Assembly: GCA_050287965.1 (NCBI GenBank)
Contig: JBNKCX010000029.1
Span: 124,001-188,000, forward strand
From: CBFDBF01 sp050287965
Lineage (GTDB): Bacteria; Pseudomonadota; Gammaproteobacteria; Chromatiales; Chromatiaceae
Direction of reading: 5' to 3'
DNA: 64,000 bases
Shown here: in pieces, positions 1-7,368 of the stretch
Layout: every line of letters begins with the position of its first letter
Position numbering within the stretch: the first letter of the stretch is position 1
Translations under genes and position numbers: made by a program
Notes under the pieces: generated by a model
The model's database searches: none
What the model saw: only the letters and a program-made list of their open reading frames with translations
Told to the model about the DNA's origin: nothing

Positions 1-582
1 GCAGCCGGCGGCCTCGGCGAAGCGCTCTTCGATCCGGTTGAGGAGCTCGGTGGCGAGATTACGGTAACGGTGTTCCAGTTCCAGGGGGATGAAGCCGTTC
101 TCCAGCAGATAAGTGGCCGATGCCTCGCCCATCTCCTTCGGGTCGATGGTGGGTCGATGTTCGAAGGGTCGGCTGGCTCCGAGTTGGTGGATGCGTCCGA
201 GGAAACGGCCGATCCATTGCAGATTCTCCGGTTGTTCCAGGTTCGGCCAGCGGCCGCCCTGGCGGGGGAACAGGGCGAAGCGGAAAGCCTCGTGGGTGTG
301 CAGGGTGGTGCCGGCGTCGTCCCGGATCGGGGCCACCACCGGAATCTCTTCCCCGGCCAGGGCCAGGGTGAAATCGTGTTCCTCCTGGATGGTCTCGTTG
401 CTCCAGCGTCCGGGGCGGTAAAATTTCGCCACCAGGGGTGGCGCGTCCTCTATGCCGATCTGATAGACGCGGTTCTCGTAGCTGTTGAGGGCCAGGAGGG
501 TGCCGTCGGGCAAAAACCCGTTGGACTCGAGGGCGGTGAAGATCACCTCGGGGGTCAGTCCGCTGTAGGGGGTCTCAGACAT
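1..582 (-). CDS. srkA: Stress response kinase A (SrkA/RdoA/YihE family), C-terminus beyond the window
   Basis: This is the N-terminal 194 residues of an aminoglycoside-phosphotransferase-fold kinase of the SrkA (YihE, RdoA) family, whose members are cytosolic Ser/Thr kinases linked to envelope and oxidative stress survival. Reading from the ATG at 582, the protein shows the family hallmark NSYENRVYQIG near residues 33-43 (nucleotide-binding strand and turn), then a VAKFYRPGRW stretch holding the probable ATP-contacting lysine, and EEHDFTLALA. The catalytic loop lies past position 1, so its integrity cannot be judged. The start overlaps the end of the upstream glutaredoxin gene by 8 bases, suggesting co-transcription and coupling. 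Family assignment is firm; the cellular role here is taken from homologues. Confidence 0.85.
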   Translation of the reverse strand, partial: MSETPYSGLTPEVIFTALESNGFLPDGTLLALNSYENRVYQIGIEDAPPLVAKFYRPGRWSNETIQEEHDFTLALAGEEIPVVAPIRDDAGTTLHTHEAFRFALFPRQGGRWPNLEQPENLQWIGRFLGRIHQLGASRPFEHRPTIDPKEMGEASATYLLENGFIPLELEHRYRNLATELLNRIEERFAEAAGC

Positions 583-832
583 CGAAGCCCGCCTGACGCA
601 AGGTTCGGGTGAGGCGCTGGACATCGAATCCCCTGATCTGCTGTTTTTCCACCAGAATCAAGGGTACCCCACGGCCGCCCAAACGCTGGAACTCCTTCCA
701 GGCACGCTGGTTCCGTTCCACGTCCCACTCGGTGAAGGGGATCTTGTGCTTCTTGAAAAAGGCCTTGGCCTGTCGGCAATGGACGCAGCGGCTGGTGGTG
801 TAGAGCAGGACCCTGGTGGGGTGATTCTTCAT
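575..832 (-). CDS. Small glutaredoxin-family protein
   Basis: An 85-residue protein of glutaredoxin/thioredoxin fold. It has a redox-active CxxC (C16-V-H-C19) straight after the first beta strand, and a cis-proline region RGVPLILVEKQQIRGFD that fits the usual TVP and substrate-binding positions. Such proteins reduce disulfides or glutathione adducts in the cytosol. The active site is CVHC, not the CPYC of classical glutaredoxins, so the preferred partner is uncertain; a NrdH-like role is possible. The C-terminus overlaps the srkA start by 8 bases, so the two probably form an operon. An imperfect inverted repeat lies directly upstream, and no clear promoter was identified. Confidence 0.8.
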   Translation of the reverse strand: MKNHPTRVLLYTTSRCVHCRQAKAFFKKHKIPFTEWDVERNQRAWKEFQRLGGRGVPLILVEKQQIRGFDVQRLTRTLRQAGFDV

Positions 833-844
833 TGAATCATATGT

Positions 845-923
845 ACCACAGAGGGCACGGGGAACACAGGGAAATCTATCGCGGGAACCCTGAGCTCGCC
901 GTGACCTCTGTGGCCCTCCGTGG
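845..923. repeat. Dispersed imperfect inverted repeat, CACAGAG type
   Basis: The left arm (about 846-873) and right arm (about 895-923) are imperfect reverse complements built on CCACAGAGG and CACGG words. It resembles the copy at 54140-54214 and, in layout, the copies at 6435, 31264 and 31441. It fills the gap between the glutaredoxin gene and purC. No open frame with protein-like composition was seen. Confidence 0.7.
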
Positions 924-932
924 GGAAATTTC

Positions 933-1826
933 TCAGGAACCGGTCAAGCGCCGTTCCGCTTCCCGGTATTTCTCGGCGGTTTTGGTGATCACCTCGTCCG
1001 GCAGCTCGGGGCCCGGGGGGGTCTTGTCCCAATCCAGGGTCTCCAGGTAGTCGCGTACGAACTGTTTATCGAAGCTGGGGGGGCTGATGCCGGGACGGTA
1101 CTGGTCCGCCGGCCAGAAGCGGGAAGAGTCCGGGGTCAATACTTCATCGATCAGATAGAGGGTACCCGCTTCATCCTGTCCGAACTCGAACTTGGTGTCG
1201 GCGATGATAATCCCCTGCTCCAGGGCATAGGCGGCACATTCGGTGTAGATCCGCAGGCTTGCGTCACGCACCTTCTCCGCCAGTTCCCGCCCCAGGAGAT
1301 CGATGGTCTGTTCAAAACTGATGTTTTCGTCGTGATCCCCGATCTCCGCCTTGGTGGAGGGGGTGAAGATGGCCTCAGGGAGCTTGTCCGCCTGTCGGAG
1401 CCCCTCGGGGAGGGGGATGCCGCAGACGGAACCGGTCTGTTGATAGTCCTTCCAGCCGGAGCCGATAAGGTACCCGCGCACGATGGCCTCCACCGGCAGG
1501 GGCTTGAGTTTGCGCACGATCAGGGCGCGATCCCCGAGCTTGGCCCGCTGCTGTTCATCCGGGACCACCTCCGCCAGCGGCTTCGAGGAGAGATGGTTGG
1601 GGATGATGTCTTTGGTGCGCCGGAACCAGAAGTTGGCGACCCGGGTAAGCACTTCGCCCTTGCCGGGGATCGGCTGTGGAAGCACCACGTCGAAGGCCGA
1701 GAGGCGGTCGCTTGCCACGATGAGCAGATGGTCCGCGTCCACCTCGTAGATATCCCGGACCTTGCCGCGATTCAGCAGCTTAAGGTGCGGCAGGTCGGAC
1801 TGAAAGAGTGCGTCGGAAGAAGCCAT
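933..1826 (-). CDS. purC: Phosphoribosylaminoimidazole-succinocarboxamide synthase (SAICAR synthetase)
   Basis: The 297-residue enzyme joins CAIR and aspartate using ATP in step 8 of de novo purine synthesis, in the cytosol. Visible family motifs are the N-terminal GKVRDIYEVD phosphate-binding strand (about residues 20-29), ASDRLSAFDVVLP (about 38-50), the KTKDIIPNH-like segment RTKDIIPNHL, the VRGYLIGSGW block and the acidic DEVLTPDSSRFW block that binds magnesium and nucleotide. The length fits the longer PurC form (about 290-300 residues), not the 235-residue E. coli form. The ATG at 1826 is the natural start because the SDLPHLKLLNRGKVRD leader is typical of this form. The gene stands alone here; no PurR operator was recognised. 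Confidence 0.97.
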   Translation of the reverse strand: MASSDALFQSDLPHLKLLNRGKVRDIYEVDADHLLIVASDRLSAFDVVLPQPIPGKGEVLTRVANFWFRRTKDIIPNHLSSKPLAEVVPDEQQRAKLGDRALIVRKLKPLPVEAIVRGYLIGSGWKDYQQTGSVCGIPLPEGLRQADKLPEAIFTPSTKAEIGDHDENISFEQTIDLLGRELAEKVRDASLRIYTECAAYALEQGIIIADTKFEFGQDEAGTLYLIDEVLTPDSSRFWPADQYRPGISPPSFDKQFVRDYLETLDWDKTPPGPELPDEVITKTAEKYREAERRLTGS

Positions 1827-1956
1827 GGCGATCTTTTAACCGGTCTGAAAAAAAGAGCGATTATATCCCAAGGAACCGGTGATTGGTTCCCTGAACCGGC
1901 AAATGAAAAGGATTATCGGCGGATGTCGGGGACGTCCGGTCGGAGCGGCCTGTATC

Positions 1957-2409
1957 CTAGCCGAAGAATTTCTTCAGGGAACGTACCAGCCAGCCGCTTT
2001 CGCCTTTGAGTTTCTTCATACTGGCCGCGACCATGGGTCCGTAATCGCCGTCCTCGTTGCGGATATGGTTCACCAGCCACTTCTGCAGCATGCTGAGCAG
2101 ATCCCCGGCCACGTCTTCTCCGGACTCGAAGCGCTCCACGAACTTGGTGACACGGTTGATGAAGAGGCCGTGAACCTTTTTGTGTGGAGACAGGAAGGGG
2201 TAGTTGGCCTGCTCCATCAGGCTCTCTTCGAAAGCGAAATGGGATACGGTGTAATCCACCAGTTCCTCGATGATCTCGCCCACCTTCTCTTTATCTTTGG
2301 CCGTCTGCGCGTCGTAGAGCTCGTTGATGTACTGGACGATCCGTTTGTGCTGCTCGTCGATTATCTCGACGCCGGTGTCGAGCTCACGAGACCACTTCAA
2401 ATGGGCCAT
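1957..2409 (-). CDS. Bacteriohemerythrin, oxygen-binding di-iron protein
   Basis: This 150-residue single-domain hemerythrin carries all expected di-iron ligands: H21, H57, E61, H76, H80, H115 and D120, in the signatures DEQHKRIV, HFAFEE, PHKKVH and NHIRNED. Bacterial hemerythrins of this size bind O2 reversibly and are proposed to deliver oxygen to oxidases, buffer it or sense it; which applies here is not shown by the sequence. There is no signal peptide or membrane segment, so it is cytosolic. The C-terminal tail (LKGESGWLVRSLKKFFG) is basic and amphipathic, slightly longer than in minimal hemerythrins. The gene is monocistronic, with 130 bases to purC and 268 bases to the divergent phosphoribosyltransferase gene. 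Confidence 0.93.
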   Translation of the reverse strand: MAHLKWSRELDTGVEIIDEQHKRIVQYINELYDAQTAKDKEKVGEIIEELVDYTVSHFAFEESLMEQANYPFLSPHKKVHGLFINRVTKFVERFESGEDVAGDLLSMLQKWLVNHIRNEDGDYGPMVAASMKKLKGESGWLVRSLKKFFG

Positions 2410-2677
2410 AATTCATTCTCCCAGATACGAATTTTGCCAACAAATTCACGAAAATTACGATACATCCTTTTGTTTTTCAATTAATATCGTCAATTCGGGC
2501 CCGGACTTTAGTCCTGTCGGACCCGCAAATCCCCCTGTTTCCGTGAGTTTTTCCTCAAATCCCCGTCAGTTAGCGGCATTTGCCGCGATTAACCGGTAAT
2601 TAATAAGGGAATGGTCTGGGTTATGGGCCGTCTATCCGCTATTATCTCTCGGTCTTAGCCTAATCCGGCCGCTCATC

Positions 2678-3292
2678 ATGGAAGAACTTTTCTACTGCGA
2701 GCTTGTTCCCCTCGATGTGGTCTACGATGCCTCCTGGGCCTTGGGAAAGGCCGTACGGGAGTCCGGTTATGCCCCGGACGTCGTGGTGGCGGTGGCCCGG
2801 GGCGGATTCGTGCCGGCCCGTTTTCTATGCGATTTCCTCGGTATATCCGATATGACCAGCCTCAAGGTCCAGCACTACGCGCCGGGAGCGGCGAAGGAGC
2901 AGCGGGCCTGGATCAAGTATCCGGTGGGGGGTGACATCCATGGGAAGCGAGTGCTGGTGGTGGACGACGTGAATGATACCGGCGACACCCTGAAACTGGC
3001 GGTCGAGCACCTGAAGTCCCTGGGGGTTGCGGAGATCCGCACGGCGGTTCTGCACGAGAAACAGACCTCAGCGGTAAGGGCGGATTATCGGGCGGTGGAT
3101 GTCCTGGACTGGCACTGGATCATCTACCCCTGGGCGGTGGTGGAGGATGTTGGGGGATTTGTCGCCAGGATGGAGCCGCCGCCGGCGAACGCCAGAGAGG
3201 CGGGGATCCGCCTGGCCGAGGAGTACGGGATTCAGCTACCGCAGCGAAGGTTGTCCATGATCATGGGGATCGTATCCGCCCGCCGTAACTAG
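2678..3292 (+). CDS. Phosphoribosyltransferase family protein (purine/xanthine PRTase-like)
   Basis: The 204-residue protein is a type I phosphoribosyltransferase. The PRPP-binding motif VLVVDDVNDTGDTL sits at residues 92-105, and VVAVARGGFVPAR (36-48) matches the strand-loop before the hood that also contacts pyrophosphate. The VLDWHWIIYPWA segment (about 140-150) is typical of the bacterial and archaeal hypoxanthine/xanthine-guanine PRTase-like group. It probably converts a purine base plus PRPP to a nucleotide in salvage; the base cannot be told from sequence alone. It is the only plus-strand gene of the first 5.8 kb and is divergent from the bacteriohemerythrin gene. The start ATG at 2678 gives a standard N-terminus. 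Confidence 0.85.
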   Translation: MEELFYCELVPLDVVYDASWALGKAVRESGYAPDVVVAVARGGFVPARFLCDFLGISDMTSLKVQHYAPGAAKEQRAWIKYPVGGDIHGKRVLVVDDVNDTGDTLKLAVEHLKSLGVAEIRTAVLHEKQTSAVRADYRAVDVLDWHWIIYPWAVVEDVGGFVARMEPPPANAREAGIRLAEEYGIQLPQRRLSMIMGIVSARRN

Positions 3293-3320
3293 GCTTTCCT
3301 CCGTGGTCCCGGAGGGTTGT

Positions 3321-3554
3321 TCAGAGCCCTACCAGTTCCCCATGCAAACCGTGAAAACGCGGGATATCCACCAGGTCCCGGGAACCGATCATTTTCGGGT
3401 TGTATTCGATGATCACGAGATGGGGGCGTTCGGGGTTGAAGCGTACGGAAACCACTCCCATACGGTTGCGAAAGGCATCCTCCAGCTTCGCCATCTCCTC
3501 TTCATTCAAGGTCTGGTCTATATGGATGGTGACATCGGCAAGATCGATATCCAT
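3321..3554 (-). CDS. Small HMA-like (ferredoxin-fold) protein lacking CxxC
   Basis: A 77-residue protein with the beta-alpha-beta pattern of heavy-metal-associated domains: VTIHIDQTL, then a helix EEMAKLEDAFRNRMGVVSVRF, then a strand HLVIIEYNP. The usual metal-binding CxxC is absent and the protein contains no cysteine, so copper transport is unlikely. It may be a structural or protein-interaction relative. A Shine-Dalgarno AGAGG lies about 7 bases before the ATG at 3554. It follows argF on the same strand after about 150 bases and converges on the phosphoribosyltransferase gene. Fold assignment is from pattern only; function unknown. Confidence 0.65.
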   Translation of the reverse strand: MDIDLADVTIHIDQTLNEEEMAKLEDAFRNRMGVVSVRFNPERPHLVIIEYNPKMIGSRDLVDIPRFHGLHGELVGL

Positions 3555-3706
3555 GGGTTACCTCTTTCTTGTTTTTTCCAATACCCAGAGCATAAACCAT
3601 CCCACGGCATCGCGGTATTTTTTCCTTTCGGGGGTGCGTGGGGGTTCCCACACCAGGCGGTTTTGTAGCCGTCGGCGTTGCCCGATTGCCGGCGCAAGAA
3701 GATGGC

Positions 3707-4624
3707 TCAGGTGAGCAGCATCTCCAGCAGCGCTTTTTGCGAATGCAGGCGGTTTTCCGCCTCTTCCCAGACTACGCCGTCGGGTCTGTCTATGACTGCG
3801 GCGGCCACTTCTTCTCCCCGATGGGCCGGAAGGCAGTGCATGAAAAGGGCTTCGCGGTCGGCCAGCGCCATCAGCCGCTCATCCACCTGGAAGTCGGCAA
3901 ATGCCCGTGTTCTGCGTGCCTGCTCTTCCTCTTGTCCCATGCTTGCCCAGACATCGGTGACTACCAGGTCCACACCTTCCGCTGCGTCCCGGGGATCGCG
4001 CACTATCCGGCAGCGCTCTCCGGCGGCGGCCAGGATCGTGGGGTCCGGATCGTAGCCCTGGGGACAGGCGATACGGAGTTCAAAATCGAACTGGCGGGCG
4101 GCATTGATATAGGAGTGGCACATATTGTTGCCGTCTCCGATCCAGGCCACCTTGCGTCCGGCGATGCTTCCGCGGTGTTCGATATAGGTCTGCATGTCCG
4201 CCAGCAGTTGGCAGGGGTGATACCGGTCGGTGAGGGCGTTGATGACCGGTACCCGGGAATGGGCGGCAAACAGCTCCAGTTTCTCCTGCTCATAAGTGCG
4301 GATCATGATGCAATCCACCATGCGTGACAGGACCCGGGCGCTGTCTTCGATCGGCTCGCCCCGTCCCAGTTGGGTGTCCCGCGGGGAAAGGAAGATGGCA
4401 TGCCCGCCAAGCTGCACCATGCCGGCCTCGAAGGATACCCGGGTGCGGGTGGAGGATTTTTCGAAGATCATCCCCAGGGTGCGGCCCCGCAGCGGTTGGT
4501 AAATCTCTCCTCCCCGCTGCATCTTCTTCAATTCCATGGCCCGTGCAAGCAGCTGCTGCAGCTCCTCCGCTGAGAAGTCGAGCAGTGAAAGGAAATGACG
4601 CGGCTGGTTTCTCTGTTCCGACAT
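3707..4624 (-). CDS. argF: Ornithine carbamoyltransferase
   Basis: The 305-residue enzyme makes citrulline from ornithine and carbamoyl phosphate in arginine biosynthesis. The diagnostic motifs are complete: STRTR at 58-62 (carbamoyl phosphate binding), HPCQ at 136-139, and HCLPAHRG at 263-270, whose cysteine and basic residues act at the ornithine site. The ATG at 4624 lies 4 bases after the argD stop, so argD-argF are almost certainly one transcript. The anabolic role is favoured by this pairing and by argJ at 30033; no arcA or arcC is present. No ArgR box could be supported upstream. Confidence 0.97.
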   Translation of the reverse strand: MSEQRNQPRHFLSLLDFSAEELQQLLARAMELKKMQRGGEIYQPLRGRTLGMIFEKSSTRTRVSFEAGMVQLGGHAIFLSPRDTQLGRGEPIEDSARVLSRMVDCIMIRTYEQEKLELFAAHSRVPVINALTDRYHPCQLLADMQTYIEHRGSIAGRKVAWIGDGNNMCHSYINAARQFDFELRIACPQGYDPDPTILAAAGERCRIVRDPRDAAEGVDLVVTDVWASMGQEEEQARRTRAFADFQVDERLMALADREALFMHCLPAHRGEEVAAAVIDRPDGVVWEEAENRLHSQKALLEMLLT

Positions 4625-4628
4625 GGAT

Positions 4629-5807
4629 TCAGTCCCGGGCGAGAAAATCCGTAATAAGTTTCGATGCCTTGGACACCAGTTCGTCCGCCTCCGCGTCGCT
4701 CATGATCAAGGGCGGTAACAGACGTACCACGCGATCAGCGGTCACATTGATCAGCAATCCCTCTTGCAGCGCCATCGCCACCAGGTCGCCGCAAGCGCGG
4801 TCCAGTTCGATGCCGATAAGAAGCCCGCGGCCGCGTATCTCTTCAACACCTGCGACCCCCTGCAGGTTATCGGCGAAATCGGCAAGGAGCTTGTCCCCCA
4901 GGGCCTGGGCCCGTGCCGGCAGCTGCTCCGATTCCAACACCTTCAGGACCGCATTTGCCGCCGCGCAGGCCAGGGGATTGCCGCCGAAGGTTGAACCGTG
5001 GGTGCCGGGCACCAGTACCTGGGCCGCAGGTCCGCGCGCCAGACAGGCACCGATGGGGACACCATTGCCCAAACCCTTGGCCACGGTAACCACATCAGGG
5101 AGGATTCCGTTGTGCTGGAAGGCGAACAACCGGCCGCTGCGGCCCATGCCGGACTGGATTTCGTCCAGCATCAGGAGCCATCCCTGTTCATCGCAAAGAT
5201 CCCGGAGCCGGTTCAGATAATCATCCGCCGGGATATTGATACCTCCCTCTCCCTGAATGGGTTCCACCAGCACCGCGACCACATCCGGCATGGTTTTCGC
5301 AACCCCCCGCAGGCTCCCCATATCGTCGAAAGGAACCCGGGCAAAGCCCTTGACCAGGGGCTCAAAACCCGCCTGCACCTTGCGGTTGCCGGTGGCCGAC
5401 AGGGTGGCAAGGGTGCGACCGTGAAAACTGTTCTCCATAACCACGATGGTGGGGTTCTCAACGCCGTTCTTATGCCCGTGCAGGCGCGCTATCTTTATAG
5501 CCGCCTCATTGGCTTCCGCGCCGGAGTTGGCAAAGAAAACCCGCTCCATACCGGAGAGCCGGGCCAGGGTATCCCCCAGGGTTTCCTGCAGTTCGATACC
5601 ATACAGGTTGGAGGTGTGGATCAGGGTGCCGGCCTGCTGGCAAATCGCTTCACGTACCGCCGGATGGGCATGGCCGAGACCGCACACGGCGATACCCGAC
5701 AGGGCGTCGAGGTAACGTTTGCCCGTGGTATCCCACAGCCAGCTACCTTCGCCCCGCGCAAAGTGTATCGGGAGCCGTTTGTAGGTAGACATCAGCGAGT
5801 CCGGCAT
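4629..5807 (-). CDS. argD: Acetylornithine aminotransferase (class III PLP enzyme)
   Basis: The 392-residue class III PLP-dependent transaminase converts N-acetylglutamate semialdehyde to N-acetylornithine with glutamate as amino donor. NSGAEANEAAIK (94-105) binds the cofactor phosphate, LMLDEIQSGMGRSG (212-225) contains the aspartate facing the pyridine nitrogen, and K244 in TVAKGLGNGVPIG is the Schiff-base lysine. The start at 5807 is backed by AGGA six bases upstream; an internal ATG five codons later is possible. It lies directly before argF. Such enzymes often also act on succinyl-diaminopimelate (DapC); sequence does not exclude this. Confidence 0.95.
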   Translation of the reverse strand: MPDSLMSTYKRLPIHFARGEGSWLWDTTGKRYLDALSGIAVCGLGHAHPAVREAICQQAGTLIHTSNLYGIELQETLGDTLARLSGMERVFFANSGAEANEAAIKIARLHGHKNGVENPTIVVMENSFHGRTLATLSATGNRKVQAGFEPLVKGFARVPFDDMGSLRGVAKTMPDVVAVLVEPIQGEGGINIPADDYLNRLRDLCDEQGWLLMLDEIQSGMGRSGRLFAFQHNGILPDVVTVAKGLGNGVPIGACLARGPAAQVLVPGTHGSTFGGNPLACAAANAVLKVLESEQLPARAQALGDKLLADFADNLQGVAGVEEIRGRGLLIGIELDRACGDLVAMALQEGLLINVTADRVVRLLPPLIMSDAEADELVSKASKLITDFLARD

Positions 5808-5949
5808 GTTTTATCCTAAAGACTATAAAAACAAAAAGGCGGTCCCGCCAGTGCGCGTTCGGACCACCCGCTGTTCCCTTTGAATATCGGGAAAACCTTT
5901 AATTCTATGGATGTCACCGGGATTGCGCAATAGGGAATTGGGGGCGAGG

Positions 5950-5978
5950 TTGCGCCTTTTCCTCGCGGAGCTTAAGGT
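5950..5978 (+). promoter_or_regulatory. Sigma-70-type promoter of rnpB
   Basis: TTGCGC (5950-5955), a 17-base spacer and TAAGGT (5973-5978) are followed by a GC-rich discriminator. A start seven bases after the -10 falls at 5985, exactly where helix P1 of RNase P RNA begins. A GC-rich discriminator is usual for stable-RNA promoters under growth-rate and stringent control. Confidence 0.75.
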
Positions 5979-5984
5979 ATGCGC

Positions 5985-6345
5985 GGGAGTCGGCCGAATG
6001 GTCGCTGCCCCCCCGGCGGGGCAGAGGAAAGTCCGGGCTCCGGAGGACAGGGTGCCAGGTAACGCCTGGGGGGCGAGAGCCTACGGAAAGTGCCGCAGAA
6101 AATACACCGCCTAAGCTCTACGGAGCCGGTAAGGGTGAAATGGTGCGGTAAGAGCGCACCGCGCCGCTGGTAACAGCGGTGGCAGGGTAAACCCCACCTG
6201 GAGCAAGACCAAATAGGGGGACACGCGGCTTAGGTCGCGGCGTGTGGTCCGCACGGTCCCCGGGTAGGTCGCTTGAGGCATGCGGTGACGCATGTCCCAG
6301 ATGAATGACCATTCTCGACAGAACCCGGCTTACAGGCCGGCTCCC
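5985..6345 (+). ncRNA. rnpB: RNase P RNA (bacterial type A)
   Basis: This is the catalytic RNA that removes 5' leaders from pre-tRNAs. The ends pair as helix P1: GGGAGTCGGCC at 5985-5995 with GGCCGGCTCCC at 6335-6345 (one G-T wobble). Conserved core elements are in order: GAGGAAAGTCCGGGCTCC (P4 5' strand region), CAGGGTGCCAGGTAACGCCTGG (P7-P10 region), GGGTAAACCCC with GGAGCAAGACCAAATA (L15 and CR IV region), and GATGAATGACC followed by CGACAGAACCCGGCTTA (CR V and P4 3' strand). GGTAAACCCCACC supplies the loop that pairs with tRNA CCA ends. The length of about 361 bases is normal for gammaproteobacteria. No U-rich terminator directly follows. Confidence 0.97.
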
Positions 6346-6818
6346 ATCCCCTCCATCCGGAACTCCGGCGCGCTTCGTCCGGAACAACGAAAGGGGCCGT
6401 GCCCCACCGAAATATCTCGTCGTCTGCATATATCGAGTGATAAACGCAAAGTTCGCAGAGACGCAGAGTGCGCAGAGTTTTTATGGGAATCCTAATTGAG
6501 ATATCTTTGCGGCTCCGCGCCTTTGCGTTCTCCGCGTTAATCTTGCTGAGCCGGATTTAGGGCTTCATGGCCTCGGCTGCCCCTCTTTGTACCCGAAGGG
6601 TGGAAGCCGAACCTACACCAGGGAAGGGTCGGTGTTGTCTGTGAGCGGGTTGTTCAGCGCACCGTTGTCATACCCCGAAAATATCTTAATACTTTACTTT
6701 AAGTAGCGATCTTATTTGCATGTTTTTATGTGTTTTATGGTCGCCATCTCCTCTTAGGTTCCTGCCGTAACCCACTGTCTTTAAAGGAACTTTTACAGAT
6801 TTTTTCCCCTAGATTTCC
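6346..6818. other. Intergenic stretch between rnpB and the mraZ promoter
   Basis: This spans 473 bases without a gene. It holds the inverted repeat at 6435-6541. The remainder (6542-6818) becomes AT-rich from about 6675 and contains no convincing open frame or terminator. Short frames here have no start-site support or protein-like composition. Confidence 0.6.
6435..6541. repeat. Dispersed imperfect inverted repeat, CGCAGAG type
   Basis: The left arm (6442-6478) is made of near-tandem CGCAGAG/CGCAAAG words; the right arm (about 6505-6538) carries their reverse complement (CTTTGCG, CTCCGCG, CTTTGCG). The flank TCGAGTGATAAACGC is shared, with small changes, with the copies at 31264 and 31441. 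Its position directly behind rnpB could place it in the RNA's 3' trailer. Confidence 0.75.
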
Positions 6819-6848
6819 TTGACAAGAAGGAAAAACGGAACCTATTAT
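6819..6848 (+). promoter_or_regulatory. Promoter of the mraZ-led dcw cluster
   Basis: A consensus TTGACA (6819-6824) is separated by 18 bases from TATTAT (6843-6848). Predicted initiation near 6855 places the MraZ boxes at and just after the start point. It is the strongest promoter seen in the window and probably drives the whole division cluster. Confidence 0.8.
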
Positions 6849-6856
6849 GCGAATAA

Positions 6857-6882
6857 GTGGGAAAAAGTGGGATTTAATGGGA
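6857..6882 (+). promoter_or_regulatory. MraZ operator: three direct repeats
   Basis: GTGGGA (6857-6862), GTGGGA (6867-6872) and ATGGGA (6877-6882) recur at exact 10-base spacing. MraZ is known to bind such TGGG[A/N] repeats upstream of its own gene and repress the operon. They overlap the expected transcription start, which fits autorepression. Confidence 0.85.
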
Positions 6883-6906
6883 TAACGATCCAAGGGGGAG
6901 TCCGCT

Positions 6907-7365
6907 TTGTTTCGAGGTGTCAACCGGGTCAATCTGGATGCCAAAGGGCGACTGGCAGTGCCCACGCGTTATCGCGGGCAGCTGGAAGAGCGCTGTGCCT
7001 CCCAGTTGGTGGTTACCATCGATCCCAACGACCGTTGTCTGCTGATCTATCCGGCACCGGTCTGGCAGGAAAAAGAGCGCACCCTGATGAAACTTCCCTC
7101 ATTTAATAAGGAAGCGCGTCGTCTGCAGCGGTTGCTGGTGGGGCATGCCACCGACGTGGAAATGGACGGGCAGGGTCGGCTGTTGCTGCCGCCGCCGCTC
7201 AGGGAGTTTGCCGGTATGAACAAACACGCCGTTTTGATCGGTCAGGGCGACCGCTTCGAGCTGTGGGATGAGGAGCTCTGGAATGAGCAGAGGGAGACCT
7301 GGCTGCAGGAAACCGATCTGGAGCAGATGAACCTCCCGGCCGATCTGGAGACGTTATCTATCTGA
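6907..7365 (+). CDS. mraZ: Transcriptional regulator MraZ
   Basis: The 152-residue protein has two AbrB-like DNA-binding halves, each with the family signature: NLDAKGRLAVPTRYR near residues 9-23 and MDGQGRLLLPPPLRE near 91-105. MraZ forms ring oligomers, binds the repeats just upstream and controls the dcw operon. The start is TTG at 6907, the only position giving the conserved MFRGVNRVNLD N-terminus; AGGGGGAG six bases upstream supports it. A weak start codon may limit repressor level. rsmH follows after 3 bases; E. coli data show that RsmH and MraZ act antagonistically, in keeping with this pairing. Confidence 0.96.
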   Translation: MFRGVNRVNLDAKGRLAVPTRYRGQLEERCASQLVVTIDPNDRCLLIYPAPVWQEKERTLMKLPSFNKEARRLQRLLVGHATDVEMDGQGRLLLPPPLREFAGMNKHAVLIGQGDRFELWDEELWNEQRETWLQETDLEQMNLPADLETLSI

Positions 7366-7368
7366 CCG

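Noticed and set aside
1332..2009. Plus-strand frame of 225 codons across purC and the hemerythrin gap
   Set aside because: Antisense to purC; no motif or ribosome site.
5880..5915. Possible ArgR half-sites (TGAAT, ATTCT) upstream of argD
   Set aside because: Spacing and symmetry do not fit the ARG box consensus.
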